A stretch of 27,090 nucleotides of DNA from positions 1-27,090 of the forward strand of contig CAKOLG010000015.1 in the NCBI GenBank assembly GCA_934096175.1, read 5' to 3'. This DNA comes from an uncultured Bacilli bacterium (GTDB lineage: Bacteria > Bacillota_I > Bacilli_A > RF39 > UBA660). Both the position numbers and the translations under genes were made by a program. This document shows positions 22,358-27,090 of this stretch, piece by piece (within the stretch, counting starts at the first letter, position 1; each line of letters starts with the position of its first letter). Under the pieces are notes generated by a model, which was not told where the DNA came from, did no database searches, and saw nothing but the letters and a program-made list of their open reading frames with translations.

Positions 22358-23640
22358 TCACTTTTTTCCATAGGAACTAAAACAACAGTACTATTATTCG
22401 TCAAATTAAGCTTCTTTATAATATCATTTGCTTCCTTAACATTTAACTTATTATACATATCATATATATCCGTTGCAATATCGCCAAAAGTAACTATTTG
22501 ATCTGCAATATCACTATTTATATACTCAATATCATCATAATCATTAATCAAAGCAGCTATATTAGCTTTAACTCTTCTCTTTACTTCTTTTTCTGAAATA
22601 GTTAAATTATTCATTTTATCTTTAATAATTTTAATAACTTCATCCGGATATTTTGTCTCAGCATTTACTACAATGGTTACGACTTCCCCAAACATTTCCC
22701 TACTTGCACTAATTGCTGTAACCAACTCTTTTTCTAATAAATCTTCTCTTAATAAAGAAGTAGTTCCAAAATTATTACGTAATATAACACTTAAATAAAT
22801 ATTAAGTAACCTTGGTTCTATTTTACCAAAATCTTTCTTTAACATTTTATAACAAACTTTTACTTTTGGTATTTCAACATTACATTCTATTTCCTCATAT
22901 TCGCTATTTACTTCACGTGGTTCAGATACTTCTTTCTTAATTACTTGAATATCTTCACCAAAATCTTTTTTCTTTTGATTATCTTTAATTATTCCTACTG
23001 CTTCATACGGATTAAAATTACCAGTTATTACTACAAACATATTACTTGGTCGATAAAATGTATTATATACTAATTCTAACTCATCAACAGTAGTAGCTTT
23101 TACATCCTCAACTTCTCCAGTAACTAAAATCTTTCTTTTATCATTTTTATATAAAGCATTATTCATTCCATAATAAAGTTTATGTCCAGGACTATTTTTT
23201 CCCATTTTAACTTCTTCACAAATAATTCCTTTTTCCTTATTCGTTAAATCAGTTGTAAAATATGGAGTTTGAACATAATCCAATAAATGATTTAAATTTT
23301 TTGCAAAATCATTACAAGCAAAAACTTCATAACAAGTAAAATTAAACGTTGTAAAAGCATTAATAGAAGAACCTAATTTATTAAAATAATCATGTGCTGT
23401 TTTATTTTTTCCCTCATTAAAATTTACATGTTCTAAAAAATGGGCTATTCCATCATGAACCTTAGTATAATCATCTTCACCATCTATTTTAAATTCAGTA
23501 TCTACAGATCCATATTTAACACTTAAAGTAATATAAAAATTATTAACCTTCTCATTTACCCACATATATATAGGAAGACCATTATCACATTCATCATAAT
23601 ATATTTTTTCATCTATACCTTTTAAAATAATTTCCTTCAC
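22336..23640 (-). CDS. M16 zinc peptidase, YmfH-like (active subunit)
   Basis: An inverzincin peptidase of the insulinase/PqqL type. 434 residues. The inverted zinc motif HFLEH (His67, Glu70, His71) and the downstream Glu142 or Glu143 in IICEEVKM give a complete site; GLPIYMWVNEKVNNFY and SSINAFTTFNFTCYEV are typical of the YmfH group. The start follows directly after the YmfF-like gene (2 bases apart). In Bacillus and relatives the pair forms one unit, and similar pairs (AlbE/AlbF) process small peptides. The substrate here is unknown. The TGA stop lies inside the bidirectional terminator. Confidence 0.9.
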   Translation of the reverse strand: MKEIILKGIDEKIYYDECDNGLPIYMWVNEKVNNFYITLSVKYGSVDTEFKIDGEDDYTKVHDGIAHFLEHVNFNEGKNKTAHDYFNKLGSSINAFTTFNFTCYEVFACNDFAKNLNHLLDYVQTPYFTTDLTNKEKGIICEEVKMGKNSPGHKLYYGMNNALYKNDKRKILVTGEVEDVKATTVDELELVYNTFYRPSNMFVVITGNFNPYEAVGIIKDNQKKKDFGEDIQVIKKEVSEPREVNSEYEEIECNVEIPKVKVCYKMLKKDFGKIEPRLLNIYLSVILRNNFGTTSLLREDLLEKELVTAISASREMFGEVVTIVVNAETKYPDEVIKIIKDKMNNLTISEKEVKRRVKANIAALINDYDDIEYINSDIADQIVTFGDIATDIYDMYNKLNVKEANDIIKKLNLTNNSTVVLVPMEKSENKKTQE

Positions 23641-23642
23641 AA

Positions 23643-24902
23643 CTAAGCCTCCCCTGCTAATAAATAAACTGTATTTAATTTTACTTTCTTAGCTAATGCC
23701 ATTATTTCTTCCCTAGTTATTGTTTTAAAAGTTTTAATTCTTTCATCATACATTGGTAATTTATCTAACTCATTAAATAAATAATTATTTACAATACCAA
23801 CTAAAGAATCCTCACTCATTTTTATTGAAGAAATAACACTTTTTTTAGCATTTTCCAAAGTTTCCTCACTAAAATTTCCATTAACCATTTCATTCAAAGC
23901 TTTCTTTGCTAATTTTAAACATTTACTTTTATCTTTCTTATCAATTCCTGCATAAATAAGTAACAACTGATCATATTTTTGATACATACTAGAAGCTGTA
24001 TAACATAAAGAATTTTCTTCACGTAAATACTGATATAATTTACTAGTTAAACCTCCCGAACCTAAAATTATATTATACAAATGTATTACAAAATCTCTTT
24101 CTCTCTTTGTTAAACCTACCAAATTATTTATCATAACAAATGAATCTTGTTCATAATTGCCTTTTTCACAAATATCTTGAACTTTTCTTCTCACTTTATT
24201 ATCAACAAAAAGCTCTGGTTCCTTTATTTTCAATGTTTTTATTTTAAACCTATTCTTTATCAATTTAACAACATAATCCATATCAAGATTTCCTATAACA
24301 TATATATCACATATATAATTTTCTAATAAATCATGATATGTATCAATTAAATTACTTGGAGTTATATTATCTAATGACTCAAGATCTCCATCCATTAAGT
24401 AGCTACTTACACTCTCGCTATCCATATTTATTAAACTTCTTCTAAATGCATATCTTGTAGCATTTTCTTTTAAAGATTCAATATCACTTCTTAACCTATT
24501 TTTTATAATACTAAAACTCCTAATATCAAATTCATTATTTTCTACATTAGGATTTAATAACATTTCAAAAGGAAAATCAATAACTTTTTCTAAATAACCA
24601 TTTTCACAATACTTTGGATTTAAAAAATCAGTTACAAAAGATATTAAAAAACTATTTCCCAGTCTACTACATACTCCTCTTACATTAGCACTATATAACT
24701 CTTCTAAAGCAATTGAAACATCTCTTCTCTTTGGATATTTTTTTGAAGAATGCATAAGAGTATCAACAAGCATATTAATTTCTGTAATCTTGCTTTTTTC
24801 AATTTTATTCCTAAAAATTATTTCCATCGAACAATTTTTAAACTTATCTGTTTTAATAGTATGAATTTTATAAGCTTTACAATCATAAACTTTATATTCC
24901 AT
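23643..24902 (-). CDS. M16-fold protein, YmfF-like (non-catalytic subunit)
   Basis: 419 residues with the same two-domain M16 fold but no HxxEH. The corresponding region reads EINMLVDTLMHSSKKYPKRR then DVSIALEELYSANV, and the C-terminal domain keeps the substrate-binding R/Y-type motif in LGSGGLTSKLYQYLREENSL. It is therefore expected to form a heterodimer with the active YmfH-like subunit encoded next. The gene follows dapF by 31 bases with no terminator between. Its ATG has GAGGT upstream. Confidence 0.87.
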   Translation of the reverse strand: MEYKVYDCKAYKIHTIKTDKFKNCSMEIIFRNKIEKSKITEINMLVDTLMHSSKKYPKRRDVSIALEELYSANVRGVCSRLGNSFLISFVTDFLNPKYCENGYLEKVIDFPFEMLLNPNVENNEFDIRSFSIIKNRLRSDIESLKENATRYAFRRSLINMDSESVSSYLMDGDLESLDNITPSNLIDTYHDLLENYICDIYVIGNLDMDYVVKLIKNRFKIKTLKIKEPELFVDNKVRRKVQDICEKGNYEQDSFVMINNLVGLTKRERDFVIHLYNIILGSGGLTSKLYQYLREENSLCYTASSMYQKYDQLLLIYAGIDKKDKSKCLKLAKKALNEMVNGNFSEETLENAKKSVISSIKMSEDSLVGIVNNYLFNELDKLPMYDERIKTFKTITREEIMALAKKVKLNTVYLLAGEA

Positions 24903-24933
24903 AAGCCACCTCTTTTCTTATTATGTATTAATT

Positions 24934-25770
24934 TTATTTTTTTATAATCTCTTTTATATCAACTTCACCATCAAACACTTTTGTAGCTGGACCTTCCATA
25001 AAAATATGATGATTTTCTGCTTTTGTAATTTTTAAATCACCACCAAGTAATTTTATCGTTACTTCATTAATTTTAGGATTTTTCAACATATACGCAACTG
25101 CTGTTGCACATGAACCTGTTCCACAAGCCATTGTTTCTCCGCTACCACGTTCATAAACTCTCATTTGTAAAGTATTTTCATCTAAAATTTTTACAAATTC
25201 AACATTGGTTCGATTTGGATAATATGGATTTGATTCAATACTTTTACCAACTTGCAAAACCAAATAATCACTTAATTCTTGCACAAAAATAACTGTATGA
25301 GGATTTCCCATTGAAATGTCCATAACTTCAAAAGATTGTCCTAAAGCATCTATAGTATGAGTTAATAAATCTTTATTCAATTCTCTGCCATCATGCATTG
25401 TTGGAATTCCCATATCAACTTTAACTGTTTCAACTTTACCATTGTTAACAAACAACTCTAATGTTTTAATACCTGCTAAAGTATCTATAGCTATTTTCGT
25501 TTTATCAGTTAAACCTTTTTCATATACATATTTAGCAACACAACGAATACCATTTCCACACATTTCACCTTTAGTTCCATCCGCATTATATATTTGCATA
25601 AAAAAATCAGCCTTATCAGATTTTGATATCGTAACAATTCCATCCGCACCTATACTAAAATGTCTACGCGAAAGTACTTTTGCTAATTCCGAAAAATCTT
25701 CTTCTTTCTCTTCAAACAAATTTATATATATATAATCATTCCCTAAACCATGCATTTTCGTAAATTTCAT
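24934..25770 (-). CDS. dapF: Diaminopimelate epimerase
   Basis: Converts LL-2,6-diaminopimelate to the meso form for peptidoglycan cross-links and lysine. 278 residues from the ATG at 25770 (MKFTKMHGLGNDYIYI). A GTG at 25782 is an in-frame alternative start but overlaps the SD-like GGTG. The two catalytic Cys lie in GEMCGNGIRC and in TMACGTGSCAT, and the conserved GADG and GNPH motifs (SIGADGIV, ISMGNPH) are present. A -10 TATAAT lies at 25792-25787, with no strong -35. No other dap gene is in the window. It leads the operon with the M16 pair. Confidence 0.95.
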   Translation of the reverse strand: MKFTKMHGLGNDYIYINLFEEKEEDFSELAKVLSRRHFSIGADGIVTISKSDKADFFMQIYNADGTKGEMCGNGIRCVAKYVYEKGLTDKTKIAIDTLAGIKTLELFVNNGKVETVKVDMGIPTMHDGRELNKDLLTHTIDALGQSFEVMDISMGNPHTVIFVQELSDYLVLQVGKSIESNPYYPNRTNVEFVKILDENTLQMRVYERGSGETMACGTGSCATAVAYMLKNPKINEVTIKLLGGDLKITKAENHHIFMEGPATKVFDGEVDIKEIIKK

Positions 25771-25841
25771 AATAATCACCACTATAATTATATCATAAAC
25801 TTACAAAAGATTAACATACCTTGACAATATTATACAAAAGT

Positions 25842-25864
25842 AAAAAAACTCTTTAAAAAGAGTT
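25842..25864 (-). terminator. Terminator of the right-end secreted protein gene
   Basis: On minus, AACTCTTT and AAAGAGTT form an 8-bp stem with a 2-base loop, then a T run, 9 bases after the stop. Confidence 0.85.
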
Positions 25865-25872
25865 CTTTTACA

Positions 25873-27090
25873 CTACCCAATTATATAAGGATCACTACTA
25901 GTACCAGTACCACTTGTATAGACAGTTCCTATTTTTAAAGAAAGAACTGGACGAACGTCAAAAGTCATTGTAGCATGACAACCTGTTTGATCAGAATAAG
26001 AATATGGACCATATTTCAAAATTCCAGTAGAATTAGAAATATAAGAATTACCTGCCGTACTTGGTCCTTTTTGTTCCGGAGCAATATGTCTCGGTGACAT
26101 AGTTTGCATAGAGCGATCAGCAACATACAAATAACTAGTTGTTGATGAACTTTCACTAAATCCTGCCATTAATAATTCATCCACGCTTAATAATGCAATC
26201 GGATATATCAAGTCGGCATTACCATTTTCAGAATAAACAGAAAATCTATCACTATAATTCTTACAAACAACTGATGGAGTACCATCATCTACACGTTTTT
26301 TTGTTGACATAATAAATTTATCTCCATAAGTATAATCATTCCCATATACTCCAAAATTATAAACATCTCTATCTCCACACCAAGTTGTATCTTCCAAATT
26401 ATTAAAATTATTACGCATATTAGAACTATACCAATCATCAACTAAAGTTTTAGCTGTTGAATTAGCATCATTAGTACTCTTATAAGTATATCCTTCTACT
26501 AACTCCCTAAGTGTAGCACCTTCGCTCATTGAAAAAGCAGTAGCAAAAGCAGATCCAGAGTTAAAATAATACCAGATTTTATCACAAGAAGTTGCAGTTG
26601 CACTAGTGTTATAACAAGTATACTTATAACCATCTGTGAACCAAGATGTATCATTTTTTGATGAAACAGTAATAGTATCAACCAAATTATATACACCATT
26701 TACATATTCGAAACTTTTAGCCATTATTATAGAAGAGCCTGGTTGCGCAATTGTACCATCAAAAGGCACAGAAACTGCCAGAACATTTTTATTACTATAC
26801 TTATAACCAATTTTGTACCAGTTTCCAACATAATTGGTACTGGCGTCATTTAATAAATTACCACTTCCAATAGTAGTATCTACACCTGTTGCAACACATG
26901 TTCCATCTGTTGGACTTCCATTATATATTAATTTAATTCCGCCAGTTTCGGTCGTTCTTACCATCTTCCAACAAAAGCCACCAAATATTACATTATTATT
27001 TTCTACAGCTCCCCTGTAATAATAGATTGGATATTTATCACTGGCACTTGATGTTAAAGTATATACTCCTTTGCCATTCGTATCACTTGA
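25873..27090 (-). CDS. Secreted surface protein, 5' end beyond window
   Basis: The frame is open from the window edge (27090) to a TAG at 25873; 405 codons are seen, so the real start lies outside and the ATG at 26964 is internal. Near the upstream end is FGGFCWKMVRTTETGGIKLI, then YNG. The middle is Ser, Thr, Asn, Tyr and Gly-rich with scattered Cys (CYNTS, CDKIWYY, CGDRD, CKNYS). The last part has GCHATMTFDVRPVLSLKIG and ends GTVYTSGTGTSSDPYIIG. These motifs recur in large secreted proteins of uncultured gut Bacilli; the RPVLSLK segment resembles the C-terminus of DUF6273-type domains. No enzyme motif is seen. A cell-surface role is inferred. Confidence 0.85.
   Translation of the reverse strand, partial: SSDTNGKGVYTLTSSASDKYPIYYYRGAVENNNVIFGGFCWKMVRTTETGGIKLIYNGSPTDGTCVATGVDTTIGSGNLLNDASTNYVGNWYKIGYKYSNKNVLAVSVPFDGTIAQPGSSIIMAKSFEYVNGVYNLVDTITVSSKNDTSWFTDGYKYTCYNTSATATSCDKIWYYFNSGSAFATAFSMSEGATLRELVEGYTYKSTNDANSTAKTLVDDWYSSNMRNNFNNLEDTTWCGDRDVYNFGVYGNDYTYGDKFIMSTKKRVDDGTPSVVCKNYSDRFSVYSENGNADLIYPIALLSVDELLMAGFSESSSTTSYLYVADRSMQTMSPRHIAPEQKGPSTAGNSYISNSTGILKYGPYSYSDQTGCHATMTFDVRPVLSLKIGTVYTSGTGTSSDPYIIG

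Noticed and set aside
25104..25735. Plus-strand frames inside dapF
   Set aside because: Both are antisense to conserved dapF motifs and have no start signals.
26834..27019. Plus-strand frame at the right end
   Set aside because: Antisense to the open minus-strand secreted protein frame; no SD.

Overview
The window is very AT-rich and reads like the chromosome of a low-GC Gram-positive bacterium of the Bacilli or Mollicutes-related gut lineages. The evidence is EzrA, a SpoIIIE/FtsK translocase, the lipoprotein PrsA, a glmS ribozyme, an M16 pair of the YmfF/YmfH type, a Gram-positive-type LexA box and long DUF285/BspA-like repeats. TGA ends at least two genes (one in an ATGA overlap) and TGG encodes Trp, so the genetic code looks standard, not the Mycoplasma one. 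The lineage is inferred; no rRNA gene is present.

Layout. Nearly everything is on the minus strand; only prsA (10761-11795) and rpsD (21710-22312) are on plus. The window begins inside a BspA-like surface protein gene (1-1643) with 14 exact-length 26-residue repeats. Its upstream region holds a promoter flanked by two similar palindromic elements in inverted orientation, the layout of an invertible promoter. Next comes glmS (1890-3665), with a self-cleaving glmS ribozyme and a good sigma-A promoter. A three-gene envelope operon follows (7170 down to 3930): a zinc-ribbon/TM/zinc-metallopeptidase protein, a secreted HtrA-fold protein that has lost two catalytic residues, and a small membrane-anchored protein. 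After it lie an unrecognised 272-aa gene, ftsK/spoIIIE, and a 28-residue YjcZ-like membrane peptide too short for usual gene calling.

From 10.7 to 16.4 kb: prsA converges on recX, which has a LexA operator abutting its promoter; then nrnA-like and acetate kinase genes in one operon, a second divergent acetate kinase, and an unrecognised 59-aa gene. From 16.4 to 19.6 kb is a sulfur-transfer group: thiI without a rhodanese domain, a small membrane protein, and a cysteine desulfurase followed by a rhodanese lipoprotein. ezrA and rpsD are divergent, and rpsD has a structured leader that probably mediates S4 autoregulation. A dapF-M16-M16 operon follows, and the window ends in a second secreted protein gene (25873-27090, partial).

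How the genes fit together: housekeeping functions (amino sugar and DAP supply for peptidoglycan, division and chromosome segregation, protein export folding, acetate metabolism, tRNA thiolation) lie between two surface protein genes. Almost every transcription unit ends in a compact hairpin terminator that overlaps or abuts the stop codon. The most interesting elements are the possible promoter inverton, the pseudoprotease operon, and the LexA-controlled recX.
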